5,982 bases of DNA from Maricaulis sp042095695 (lineage in GTDB: Bacteria; Pseudomonadota; Alphaproteobacteria; Caulobacterales; Maricaulaceae), in assembly GCA_042095695.1 (NCBI GenBank), contig JBELMP010000151.1, positions 1 through 5,982 of the forward strand. The letters are read 5' to 3'. The notes beneath the pieces are model-generated. The model saw only the letters and a list, made by a program, of their open reading frames with translations, had not been told where the DNA came from and searched no databases. Positions 1 through 5,312 of this stretch are shown one piece after another. The position numbers were made by a program, and so were the translations under genes. Every line of letters begins with the position of its first letter. Position 1 is the first letter of the stretch.

Positions 1-659
1 CCATGGGTGCGAGCGTCGAGGGCGCCGGCAGTTCGACCATTCACATTCAGGGCGCTGAGCGTCTGCAAGGCGTTACACATCCGGTCGTCGCCGACCGGAT
101 CGAAACCGCGACCTATGCACTCGCAGTGGCCGCTGCCGGCGGTGATGCGGTGCTGGAAGGGGCGCGGTGGGAGCATAACAAGGTTTTGTGGCGGGCGATG
201 ATCGACGCCGGGGTGACGGTGGAGCCGGCTGACCAGGGCGTGCGCATTATGCGCAATGGCACACGGATCAAAGGCACCGATATCGAGACCCAGCCCTTCC
301 CGGGCTTCCCCACCGATGCCCAGGCGCAATTCATGGCGCTGATGTCCCTTGCGGAGGGAACATCGGTGATACGCGAGACGATTTTCGAGAACCGTTTCAT
401 GCATGCGCCTGAATTGGCGCGGCTTGGGGCTGATATCACCGTCAATGGCAATGAGGCCGTTGTCCGCGGGGTCGAGACCCTCAAGGGCGCGCCGGTGATG
501 GCGACGGATTTGCGCGCCTCGGTCAGCCTCGTCATTGCCGGACTTGCCGCCGAGGGGGAAACCATGGTCAACCGGGTCTATCACCTTGATCGGGGATTCG
601 AGCGCCTTGAGAGCAAGCTTGCCAATTGCGGCGCCAAGATCACCCGGGAGTCCGAATAG
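1..659 (+). CDS. murA: UDP-N-acetylglucosamine 1-carboxyvinyltransferase, C-terminal half (5' end outside window)
   Basis: MurA transfers enolpyruvate from phosphoenolpyruvate to UDP-GlcNAc, the first committed step of peptidoglycan synthesis in the cytoplasm. The window holds only about the last 218 residues; the reading frame is open to the left edge, so the Met codon at 3 is internal and not a start. Counting from that Met, the visible landmarks sit at a constant offset of 200 from E. coli MurA numbering: PTD with Asp105 (catalytic Asp305), ENRF with Arg131 (Arg331), DLRAS with Asp169 and Arg171 (369 and 371), and YHLDRG with Arg197 (Arg397). DRIET near residue 31 is also typical. The PEP-binding Cys (115 in E. 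coli) lies outside the window. The frame ends in TAG at 657-659, overlapped by the Shine-Dalgarno of the next gene, so the two are probably cotranscribed. Identification is secure; the N-terminal half is unseen. Confidence 0.97.
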   Translation, partial: MGASVEGAGSSTIHIQGAERLQGVTHPVVADRIETATYALAVAAAGGDAVLEGARWEHNKVLWRAMIDAGVTVEPADQGVRIMRNGTRIKGTDIETQPFPGFPTDAQAQFMALMSLAEGTSVIRETIFENRFMHAPELARLGADITVNGNEAVVRGVETLKGAPVMATDLRASVSLVIAGLAAEGETMVNRVYHLDRGFERLESKLANCGAKITRESE

Positions 660-663
660 GAGG
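658..663 (+). promoter_or_regulatory. Shine-Dalgarno AGGAGG deciding a TTG start
   Basis: A perfect AGGAGG lies five bases before the TTG at 669 and overlaps the last two bases of the murA stop codon. It is the reason for choosing this TTG over later ATG codons, the first of which in frame (804) would cut off about 45 conserved residues. The overlap with the murA terminator codon suggests reinitiation by ribosomes finishing murA. Confidence 0.75.
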
Positions 664-668
664 CCGGA

Positions 669-1145
669 TTGCGCCGCCCCGATAGCCCGCTTCGCCTGAG
701 TGCCGAGGATGTCGCTGATCTGCAACCGATCAGCGCGGCGCTACAGGATGCCATTGCCCAGCTGGGCGATTTCGATTTCTCCGCACGCCATAAGCAATTT
801 ACCATGGCGTTCAACCGCTTTCGCTGGGAGGCGAGCGATCGGGCCGAGCGGGTTCGCACCGGTGTGCAATTCGGACATGTCCTGCGGGCGCGCAGCCAGA
901 ATATCCGGCAAGGCGCCGACGAGGCGGTGGTCAGCCTGCTCTCCATCACATTCGAACCGAAAGATGATCCCGCCGGTGAGCTGGTGCTGACTTTTGCCGG
1001 GGGTGGAGAATTACGGCTTGAAGTCGAGTGTATTGCGGGCGTAATGGCGGATGTCAGTGCGCCATGGCCTGCAAGCCGCCGTCCCGGGCATGTGCTGAGC
1101 GAGGAATTCGGCGATCCCGAAGGGGGCGATGAGGTGAAGGAATGA
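669..1145 (+). CDS. DUF2948 family protein
   Basis: A 158-residue protein of unknown function that I place in DUF2948 from its sequence pattern and position. Visible family-like features are the N-terminal DL..ISA..QDA segment (residues 18-28), an RFRWE block at 50-54, a beta-rich middle, and a C-terminal GGGELRLEVE stretch (111-120) followed by a D...PW...RPGH pattern (128-141). There is no signal peptide or membrane segment, so it is probably cytoplasmic. It starts with TTG, supported by a perfect AGGAGG five bases upstream. Its TGA overlaps the ATG of the next gene (ATGA), which implies translational coupling. In relatives this family commonly sits between murA and hisD; here UPF0262 follows directly instead. 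The family assignment is fairly sure; no function can be stated. Confidence 0.88.
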   Translation: MRRPDSPLRLSAEDVADLQPISAALQDAIAQLGDFDFSARHKQFTMAFNRFRWEASDRAERVRTGVQFGHVLRARSQNIRQGADEAVVSLLSITFEPKDDPAGELVLTFAGGGELRLEVECIAGVMADVSAPWPASRRPGHVLSEEFGDPEGGDEVKE

Positions 1146-1624
1146 GCGAGGATCGGATTATTCGTATCGATCTCGACGAGGCGAGCCTGGGCGGTGGCAA
1201 TGCCAATGCCGACCATGAGCGCCGGGTCGCAATCGCTGATCTGCTTGAGTCGAACCAGTTTCGGCCGGAGGCCAGCGACGCCACCGGGCCCTTCGCCCTG
1301 CGCCTGGCGATTGAAGATGACCGGCTTGTCTTCGACGTCCGCCAGGACGATGACACGCCGGTGCGCGCCTTCGTTTTCGCGCTGGGGCCTTTGCGGCGGA
1401 TCATCAAGGATTATTTCCTGATCTGCGAGAGCTATTACGAGGCTGTGCGCGATGCGCCGCTGGCCCAGATCGAGGCCATCGATATGGGCCGCCGAGGCGT
1501 CCATAACGAAGGCTCAAGCCTGTTGCGCGAGCGTCTCGCGGGCAAGATCGAGGTCGATTTTGATACGGCGCGCCGCCTCTTCACGCTGATTTGCGCGCTC
1601 AACCGCCGGGCGGCCAATCCATGA
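1142..1624 (+). CDS. UPF0262 family protein
   Basis: A 160-residue protein of the UPF0262 family, conserved in Alphaproteobacteria and without an established role. The family blocks are easy to see: an HERRVAI.DLLE..QF segment at 25-40, PLRRIIKDYFLICESYYEA at 83-101, EAIDMGRRGVHNEG at 111-124, and a C-terminal KIEVDFDTARRLFTLICAL at 135-153. It is charged and soluble-looking, with no signal peptide. The ATG at 1142 overlaps the DUF2948 stop, and GAGG at 1131-1134 gives a ribosome site seven bases upstream. Its own TGA overlaps the ATG of the phosphatase gene. Length and full set of blocks indicate an intact gene. In many relatives hisD lies immediately upstream; it is absent here. Confidence 0.93.
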   Translation: MSEDRIIRIDLDEASLGGGNANADHERRVAIADLLESNQFRPEASDATGPFALRLAIEDDRLVFDVRQDDDTPVRAFVFALGPLRRIIKDYFLICESYYEAVRDAPLAQIEAIDMGRRGVHNEGSSLLRERLAGKIEVDFDTARRLFTLICALNRRAANP

Positions 1625-2055
1625 CACTGCCCTCGGTTCTTTTCGTCTGCGGCCGCAATGCGATTCGCTCGCCCATGGGTGAGGCACTCTGGCGAGACCT
1701 GTTCGGTGCTGACGCCCACGCCCGCTCCTGCGGCGTAATCCCGGCTGCCTTTGTCGATGGGTTCACGGTCAGCGTGATTGAGGAAATCGGCGAGGATCTG
1801 TCTGATTTTTCTCCGATTGCCCTGGCCGGTGTCGGGGATCCGCCGGCGGATATTGTTGTCTCTCTATCCACGGCTGCGGACCGTACCGCACGCGAATATG
1901 CGCTGAAAACCGGAGCCGAGTTTCTCAGCTGGGCGGTACCGGATCCGTCAGAGACACCGGGCAGCCGAGAGGAGCGTCTCGCTGCCTACCGGGCGACGCG
2001 CGAGGCAATCCGCGCACGGATCGAGACATGGAATAACACCCGAAAAAGCGCCTGA
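1621..2055 (+). CDS. low-molecular-weight protein-tyrosine-phosphatase-like protein
   Basis: A 144-residue cytoplasmic enzyme of the low-molecular-weight phosphatase / arsenate reductase fold. The N-terminal beta strand runs straight into the P-loop VCGRNAIRS, with nucleophile Cys10 and Arg16 in the CX5R-S arrangement. The expected general acid is Asp108 in WAVPDP (104-109). Family members hydrolyse phosphotyrosine through a cysteinyl-phosphate intermediate; some homologues are arsenate reductases, and the substrate here cannot be told from sequence. The frame is also open upstream to 1591, but I chose ATG 1621 because it forms an ATGA overlap with UPF0262 and places the P-loop at the normal distance from the N-terminus. 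There is no clear Shine-Dalgarno, so translation probably depends on coupling. This appears to be the last gene of the murA-linked run, as about 100 non-coding bases follow. Confidence 0.9.
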   Translation: MTLPSVLFVCGRNAIRSPMGEALWRDLFGADAHARSCGVIPAAFVDGFTVSVIEEIGEDLSDFSPIALAGVGDPPADIVVSLSTAADRTAREYALKTGAEFLSWAVPDPSETPGSREERLAAYRATREAIRARIETWNNTRKSA

Positions 2056-2059
2056 AGCC

Positions 2060-2089
2060 TCGACTTTGTCAGGGCATCCGGACTATATA
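2060..2089 (+). promoter_or_regulatory. candidate sigma70-type promoter for infA
   Basis: TCGACT at 2060-2065 (four of six matches to TTGACA) and TATATA at 2084-2089 are separated by 18 bases, about 65 bases before the infA start. A closer -35 match, TTGTCA at 2066-2071, lies only 12 bases from the same -10 and is therefore less likely. A promoter here fits the gap in an otherwise packed block and the need for high infA expression. This is a visual match only. Confidence 0.4.
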
Positions 2090-2104
2090 GCGCACCTCCG
2101 GATG
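2075..2104. repeat. 7-bp inverted repeat spanning the putative infA promoter -10
   Basis: CATCCGG at 2075-2081 and CCGGATG at 2098-2104 are perfect inverted copies separated by 16 bases. The space between them contains the TATATA box and the expected transcription start. It could be an operator, or in read-through RNA a hairpin. It is not followed by a T tract, so it does not look like an intrinsic terminator for the phosphatase gene. A seven-base match can also occur by chance. Confidence 0.45.
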
Positions 2105-2153
2105 GGCTGGGTCCATCTGGACATCCTGATTTGCGACTGGAAAGTGGAGCCGC

Positions 2154-2372
2154 ATGGCGAAAGAAGAGTTATTGGAGTTTCCTGGCGAGGTGACGGAATT
2201 GCTTCCGAATGCCACCTTCCGCGTGAAGCTCGAGAATGATCACGAGATTATTGCCCATACGGCGGGCAAGATGCGCAAGAACCGGATCCGCGTTCTCGCA
2301 GGCGACAAGGTGCTTGTGGAAATGACGCCCTATGATCTGACCAAGGGCCGTATCACCTATCGCTTCAAATAA
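2154..2372 (+). CDS. infA: translation initiation factor IF-1
   Basis: IF-1 binds the 30S ribosomal A site during initiation and helps IF-2 and IF-3 select initiator tRNA. The protein is exactly the family's usual 72 residues and a single S1-like OB fold. It opens with MAKEELLEFPGEV and carries the hallmark KMRKNRIRVLAGDKV segment at 39-53, with GRITYR near the end. The ATG at 2154 is preceded by GGAG at 2146-2149, four bases away and close but usable. It stands between the phosphatase gene and maf. No terminator is visible in the 32 bases before maf, so infA probably leads the infA-maf-RNase E/G-yacG transcript. Confidence 0.98.
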   Translation: MAKEELLEFPGEVTELLPNATFRVKLENDHEIIAHTAGKMRKNRIRVLAGDKVLVEMTPYDLTKGRITYRFK

Positions 2373-2393
2373 GCCTGGCGACGGGAGTGACGC

Positions 2394-2397
2394 AGGA
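2394..2397 (+). promoter_or_regulatory. ribosome binding site deciding the maf start
   Basis: AGGA lies seven bases before ATG 2405. The alternative in-frame GTG at 2387 also has a purine stretch upstream (GGGA), but it would add six residues ahead of the conserved LASASPRR motif, which in this family sits within about ten residues of the N-terminus. ATG 2405 is therefore preferred. Confidence 0.6.
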
Positions 2398-2404
2398 CGC
2401 CGCC

Positions 2405-3016
2405 ATGGCTGACCCCCGCCCGCGCCTGGTCCTGGCAAGTGCCTCGCCGCGCCGGCTGGAGCTGTTGCGCGGGGCGGGGCTTGCGCCCGATGCGATCGAA
2501 CCCACACATATCGACGAGCGTGAAATCCCGGGCGAGCTCCCGGGGCCGCTGGCGCTGCGCCTGGCCCGGGAAAAAGCCGGGGCCCATCCCGGCGCGGCCA
2601 GCAGCTATATCCTAGCGGCCGACACCGTGGTCGGCGTTGGGCGTCGCATCCTGCCAAAAACCGAAACCCGTGCCGAGGCAGAGCGCTGCCTGGCCTTGCT
2701 CTCCGGACGTTCCCATCGGGTCTATACTGGAATAGCCGTGGTCAACCCGCAGGGGCAGCTGACCTCGCGACTGGTCGAGACACGGGTCAAGTTCAAACGC
2801 CTCAGCGCCGACGAGCAGGCGGCTTATCTCGATTGCGGGGAATGGCACGGCAAGGCCGGCGGTTACGCGATCCAGGGCCGGGCGGGCATTTTCATTGTCA
2901 ATCTGATCGGGTCGTTCACGGGCGTGGTCGGTCTGCCGCTTTATGAGACGATCAATCTTCTGAACGGGGCAGGCTATCCCTGCCTTGCCGTCCAGAGCCA
3001 GCAGGAGCTGAGATGA
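2405..3016 (+). CDS. maf: Maf family nucleoside triphosphate pyrophosphatase
   Basis: Maf/HAM1-superfamily pyrophosphatases hydrolyse nucleoside triphosphates to monophosphates and pyrophosphate, typically dTTP and UTP or modified nucleotides, keeping the pool clean. The 203-residue protein has the full motif set: LASASPRR at 10-17, ID-E at 36-38, AADTVV with Asp73 (probable metal/catalytic Asp), LPK with Lys85, LSGRSHRV at 99-106, GKAGGYAIQG at 149-158, and VVGLPLYET at 174-182. The GYAIQG/VVGLPL pattern favours the dTTP/UTP type, but substrate choice is inferred. No signal peptide; cytoplasmic. Its TGA overlaps the ATG of the RNase E/G gene (ATGA at 3013-3016), a coupling also common in relatives. 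Intact gene of normal length. Confidence 0.95.
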   Translation: MADPRPRLVLASASPRRLELLRGAGLAPDAIEPTHIDEREIPGELPGPLALRLAREKAGAHPGAASSYILAADTVVGVGRRILPKTETRAEAERCLALLSGRSHRVYTGIAVVNPQGQLTSRLVETRVKFKRLSADEQAAYLDCGEWHGKAGGYAIQGRAGIFIVNLIGSFTGVVGLPLYETINLLNGAGYPCLAVQSQQELR

Positions 3017-4086
3017 ACCGGCAAGTCCTGATCGAGGAAAGCATTGGCGAAACGCGCGCGGCCGTGGTCGAGAATGGCCGGATTGTCGAGCTCCATGTCG
3101 ACCGCTGGAGCGAGGCTGGAGCGCGCGCGATCGAAGGCGAAATCTATCGTGGCCGGGTGCGCAAGGTTGATCCCTCGCTCAATGCCGCCTTTATCGATCT
3201 GGGCCAGGCGCATGACGGGTTTTTGCCCTTTGGCAAGGCGGGGCGCCCCAAAGGCTTTCATGAAGGCGCGGCCATCGGCGTGCGGATTGCGCGGGAGGGG
3301 TATGCGGACAAGGGGCCAAACCTGGCATTCTGCCAGGTTGAGGAAGGCCCGGCCCCGGAATGTCTCGAGCCGGCCCCCTTGCTCGCCCAGCGTCTGGTCC
3401 GTGATTTCGGCGATGCCGAGGCAATCTGGGCCGATGAGTCCGATCATGATCTCGATGCCGCATTCGAGGAGGCTCTGGATGTCGTCATTGCCATTCCGGG
3501 CGGCGGTTCGCTGGCGATCGAGCAGACCCGGGCGATGACCACGATTGATGTCGATGCAGAAGGGCGCAAGGCGCAGGGTAGTCCCGCACGCCTGGCCCAG
3601 CAGCTCAACATCTCTGCGGCCAAGGAAGCGGCACGCCAGATCCGTCTGCGCGGTCTCGGCGGGATCATCGCCATTGATTTTACCCATATGCGGGCCCAGC
3701 CGGATCGCAAGGCGGTCGAACAGGCCTTGCGCCAGGCCTTCAGGCGGGATCGCGCCAAGGTGGATGTTGCCCCGCTCTCCCAATTCTGTGTCGGCGAGCT
3801 GGCGCGCCAGCGACGCGGCCGTACGCTGGCGGAAACCCTGAAGGATGACAGCCAGCAACCGAGTGTCGAGACAATTGCCCTGGCGGCGCTGCGGCGGCTG
3901 GAGCGGGAAGGGCGTAGCGAACGCTCACGCAAGCTGGTCCTGGACATTGCACCGGATGTGCATGCCTGGCTGGATGCGGACAGGATTGACTGGCGCGCGG
4001 CGATGACAGATCGCCTCGGCCCGCGCTTCGAGCTGCGCGCCCAGCCCGACTATCGGCGCGACCAGATCCGCGCCGGGCGCGCCTGA
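3013..4086 (+). CDS. compact ribonuclease E/G family protein
   Basis: RNase E/G enzymes cut single-stranded RNA in mRNA decay and rRNA/tRNA maturation. This 357-residue homologue shows an N-terminal strand region (1-40), an S1 domain with EIYRGRVRKVDPSLNAAFIDLG at about 43-64 and HDGFLPF to 73, then a segment like the E. coli RNase H-like part (PAPLL to IWAD, 120-141), GGGSLAIEQT (163-172) and the DNase I-like catalytic region. The two metal-binding aspartates are recognisable: Asp179 in TTIDVD (E. coli Asp303) and Asp222 in IDF (Asp346). It is much shorter than RNase G (489 residues): the stretch expected to form the 5'-sensor is nearly missing, no CPxC zinc-link is present, and the usual IDVN reads IDVD. 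Alphaproteobacteria normally carry a separate full-length RNase E, so this is probably a specialised paralogue. It starts in an ATGA overlap with maf and is followed after 23 bases by yacG. Confidence 0.88.
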   Translation: MNRQVLIEESIGETRAAVVENGRIVELHVDRWSEAGARAIEGEIYRGRVRKVDPSLNAAFIDLGQAHDGFLPFGKAGRPKGFHEGAAIGVRIAREGYADKGPNLAFCQVEEGPAPECLEPAPLLAQRLVRDFGDAEAIWADESDHDLDAAFEEALDVVIAIPGGGSLAIEQTRAMTTIDVDAEGRKAQGSPARLAQQLNISAAKEAARQIRLRGLGGIIAIDFTHMRAQPDRKAVEQALRQAFRRDRAKVDVAPLSQFCVGELARQRRGRTLAETLKDDSQQPSVETIALAALRRLEREGRSERSRKLVLDIAPDVHAWLDADRIDWRAAMTDRLGPRFELRAQPDYRRDQIRAGRA

Positions 4087-4109
4087 GTAAAGTCCGGAAA
4101 GGCCAAGCC

Positions 4110-4280
4110 ATGAAATGTCCGATATGCCGCGCGCCCGCCAAGCCCGAATTCAAGCCCTTTTGCTCCAAAAGGTGCGCCGATCTCGATCTCGGCAAATGGA
4201 TGAATGACAGCTATGCCATTCCCGGCGAGCCGGCGGATCAGGCGGATGACAATCCCTATGACCGGACCAATGAGGAATAG
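4110..4280 (+). CDS. yacG: DNA gyrase inhibitor YacG (zinc-finger protein)
   Basis: YacG is a small zinc protein that in E. coli binds GyrB and inhibits DNA gyrase. This gene encodes 56 residues. Four zinc-ligand cysteines are arranged as CPIC (Cys3, Cys6) and FCSKRC (Cys18, Cys22), followed by the family's DLDLGKWM at 24-31 and an acidic tail containing YAIPGEP (35-41). The ATG at 4110 has AAAGG at 4098-4102, seven bases upstream. The gene begins 23 bases after the RNase E/G stop, so it is probably the last gene of that transcript, and the RNase E/G - yacG - tRNA-Phe order fits alphaproteobacterial relatives. Members of the family are about 55-70 residues long, so this copy is complete. Confidence 0.93.
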   Translation: MKCPICRAPAKPEFKPFCSKRCADLDLGKWMNDSYAIPGEPADQADDNPYDRTNEE

Positions 4281-4322
4281 GGCCTTAACTGCAATTGCCA
4301 GTGCGCAACCGCTTTGCGGGCG

Positions 4323-4351
4323 TGGACAGGTCGCAGCTGGCACCGTATAAA
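4323..4351 (+). promoter_or_regulatory. promoter of tRNA-Phe
   Basis: TGGACA at 4323-4328 (five of six matches to TTGACA) and TATAAA at 4346-4351 are separated by the ideal 17 bases. The bases right after the -10 (CCGCGC) form a GC-rich discriminator of the kind seen at stringently controlled stable-RNA promoters. Transcription would start near 4358, about 34 bases before the mature tRNA, leaving a GC-rich leader to be removed by RNase P. Confidence 0.7.
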
Positions 4352-4391
4352 CCGCGCTCTCCGATGGCGGCCCCGGCCGCGCCGGACCCGT

Positions 4392-4467
4392 GCCTGGGTA
4401 GCTCAGTTGGTAGAGCAGCGGATTGAAAATCCGCGTGTCGGCAGTTCGAATCTGTCCCTAGGCACCA
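4392..4467 (+). tRNA. tRNA-Phe (anticodon GAA)
   Basis: A complete 76-base tRNA including an encoded CCA. The acceptor stem pairs GCCTGGG (4392-4398) with CCTAGGC (4457-4463), one G-U pair, discriminator A4464. The D arm begins GCTC at 4401. The anticodon stem is GCGGA/TCCGC (4418-4422, 4430-4434) around the loop TTGAAAA, placing GAA at 4425-4427. The variable loop is GTGTC, and the T stem GGCAG/CTGTC (4440-4444, 4452-4456) encloses TTCGAAT. A T-rich stretch follows directly (4468-4485), which may help end transcription. The base composition drops sharply some 150 bases downstream, consistent with this gene marking an insertion-prone boundary, though no second copy of its 3' end is visible in the window. 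Confidence 0.97.
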
Positions 4468-4728
4468 TTCTTTTCTGCTGTTTTGCCCCTCAACCCGTCA
4501 GTTTCTGCGCGGCTTCGGCGCGGACATGGCTGAGACGCCCGCGGCTGAAGCATGGGGCGAGCACACACGGGAAGCATATACAGGTGCCGAAGTGCGCGTC
4601 GCTTGTCCACTCTGTACGGAAGAAGTCGGGAATGAATAGTTTCTGATTGTGAATAGCCAGAGAGTGACAAAATATAGCCTGTTGATTTGTTTGGATGCGT
4701 AGGAAGCGCTCGGCAAGGTGGCGGTCTC
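4468..4728. other. intergenic region between tRNA-Phe and the lipoprotein gene
   Basis: 261 bases without a supportable gene. It opens with a T-rich tract after the tRNA. A hairpin-forming stretch follows: TCTGCGC at 4504-4510 pairs with GCGCGGA at 4518-4524 around GGCTTCG, seven pairs with one G-T. This hairpin has no T tail on either strand, so I do not call it a terminator. Composition falls from 57% G+C (4561-4620) to 38% (4621-4680), which marks the left edge of the AT-richer segment. The last part holds a weak promoter candidate and the lipoprotein ribosome site. Confidence 0.6.
4647..4676 (+). promoter_or_regulatory. weak candidate promoter for the lipoprotein gene
   Basis: TTGTGA at 4647-4652 (four of six to TTGACA) and AATATA at 4671-4676 are 18 bases apart, about 50 bases before the lipoprotein start. 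The match is poor and lies in AT-rich sequence where such matches arise easily; it is recorded because this gene needs a promoter of its own. Confidence 0.22.
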
Positions 4729-5208
4729 ATGAGAAGAACTACGGTGTTTTTATTGTTAGCAGTCCTGATTTCCTCATGTGTCCCTGCCCCTGAAGACACG
4801 CGAGATTCGCACCTAGACGCGGGACCGGTGTCTTACCTCGAAGGCGCTTATTACCCTCTGTGCCAAACCTCAAGAAGCCAAATAAGTATCGAGCGGTTAG
4901 AAGCGCGACCAGTTTACCGAACTCGGTACAGCGACCCTGTCTCAATCGACGATGTTGTTAACTGGCTGTATGGTGAGGGATTGCACTTTCATGAAACACG
5001 GAGTTTGGAATCTCTCGATGGTCGCTTGTCTCTAAAAATCCATCATCATCGCGGGGATGTGGTCCAATATTTTTCGGATATCATTTGGATCTGTGAGGTC
5101 TCCAGCAGCCAGTGCGCGCGTTTGCGAGAGCAGGATCGACAACTAATCGATGAAGTATTCGGTGAGGGTGGTTGCCGCGATCCTGACTTAGAGGAGGTAC
5201 TCGAGTAA
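4729..5208 (+). CDS. predicted lipoprotein of unknown function
   Basis: I do not recognise this 159-residue protein. Its N-terminus is a clear lipoprotein signal: MRRTT, a hydrophobic stretch VFLLLAVLI (6-14), then the lipobox ISSC with Cys17 as the lipidation site. Val18 follows, not Asp, so by the E. coli Lol rule outer-membrane location is more likely. The mature part has four cysteines (45, 122, 129, 149), which could form disulfides in the periplasm, and two histidine groups, HFH at 86-88 and HHH at 105-107. The ATG at 4729 is preceded by AAGGTGG at 4715-4721, seven bases away; the frame is open further up to 4687, but that would place a non-signal-like stretch before the signal peptide. 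It opens with AGA AGA ACT and uses TTA codons, unlike the upstream genes. The only neighbour on the same strand is another unknown gene 104 bases downstream. Confidence 0.75.
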   Translation: MRRTTVFLLLAVLISSCVPAPEDTRDSHLDAGPVSYLEGAYYPLCQTSRSQISIERLEARPVYRTRYSDPVSIDDVVNWLYGEGLHFHETRSLESLDGRLSLKIHHHRGDVVQYFSDIIWICEVSSSQCARLREQDRQLIDEVFGEGGCRDPDLEEVLE

Positions 5209-5270
5209 ACGGGCGGTGTCATTCGTTAGGAATAAACCGGGACGCAGATTATCGGGGATCCACCAATCAG

Positions 5271-5299
5271 GGACCGCGATCCAAACTTCGGTCCGAAGT
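5271..5299. repeat. overlapping inverted repeats upstream of the acidic-protein gene
   Basis: ACTTCGG (5285-5291), T, CCGAAGT (5293-5299) is a perfect 15-base palindrome with a one-base centre, ending 13 bases before ATG 5313. A second inverted repeat, GGACCG (5271-5276) with CGGTCC (5289-5294), shares bases with it, so in RNA the two hairpins exclude each other. It may be a repressor operator or an RNA switch in the leader; the palindrome itself is certain, the role is not. Confidence 0.55.
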
Positions 5300-5312
5300 C
5301 GTAGGGTTGAGC

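Noticed and set aside
581..1504. Long - strand open frame (307 codons) opposite DUF2948 and UPF0262
   Set aside because: It is antisense to two well-supported genes, rich in Arg/Ser, and has no family motif; high-G+C DNA creates such shadows.
2974..3858. Long - strand open frame (294 codons) opposite the RNase E/G gene
   Set aside because: Shadow of a gene with clear S1 and catalytic motifs on the + strand; no motif of its own.
4304..4319. Hairpin CGCAA/TTGCG after yacG as a terminator
   Set aside because: The stem is only five pairs and is followed by GC-rich sequence without a T tract; it lies immediately before the tRNA promoter.
4445..4467. Search for a second copy of the tRNA 3' end as an attachment repeat
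   Set aside because: No copy found by eye in the rest of the window; it could still lie beyond the right edge.
4504..4524. Seven-pair hairpin downstream of tRNA-Phe as a terminator
   Set aside because: There is no T tract after it on either strand.
4314..4646. + strand open frame of 110 codons crossing the tRNA gene
   Set aside because: It runs straight through a perfectly folded tRNA-Phe and has no recognisable content.
4458..4799. - strand open frame of 113 codons overlapping the tRNA end and the lipoprotein start
   Set aside because: It covers the tRNA 3' end and the signal-peptide region of a better-supported gene; no motif.
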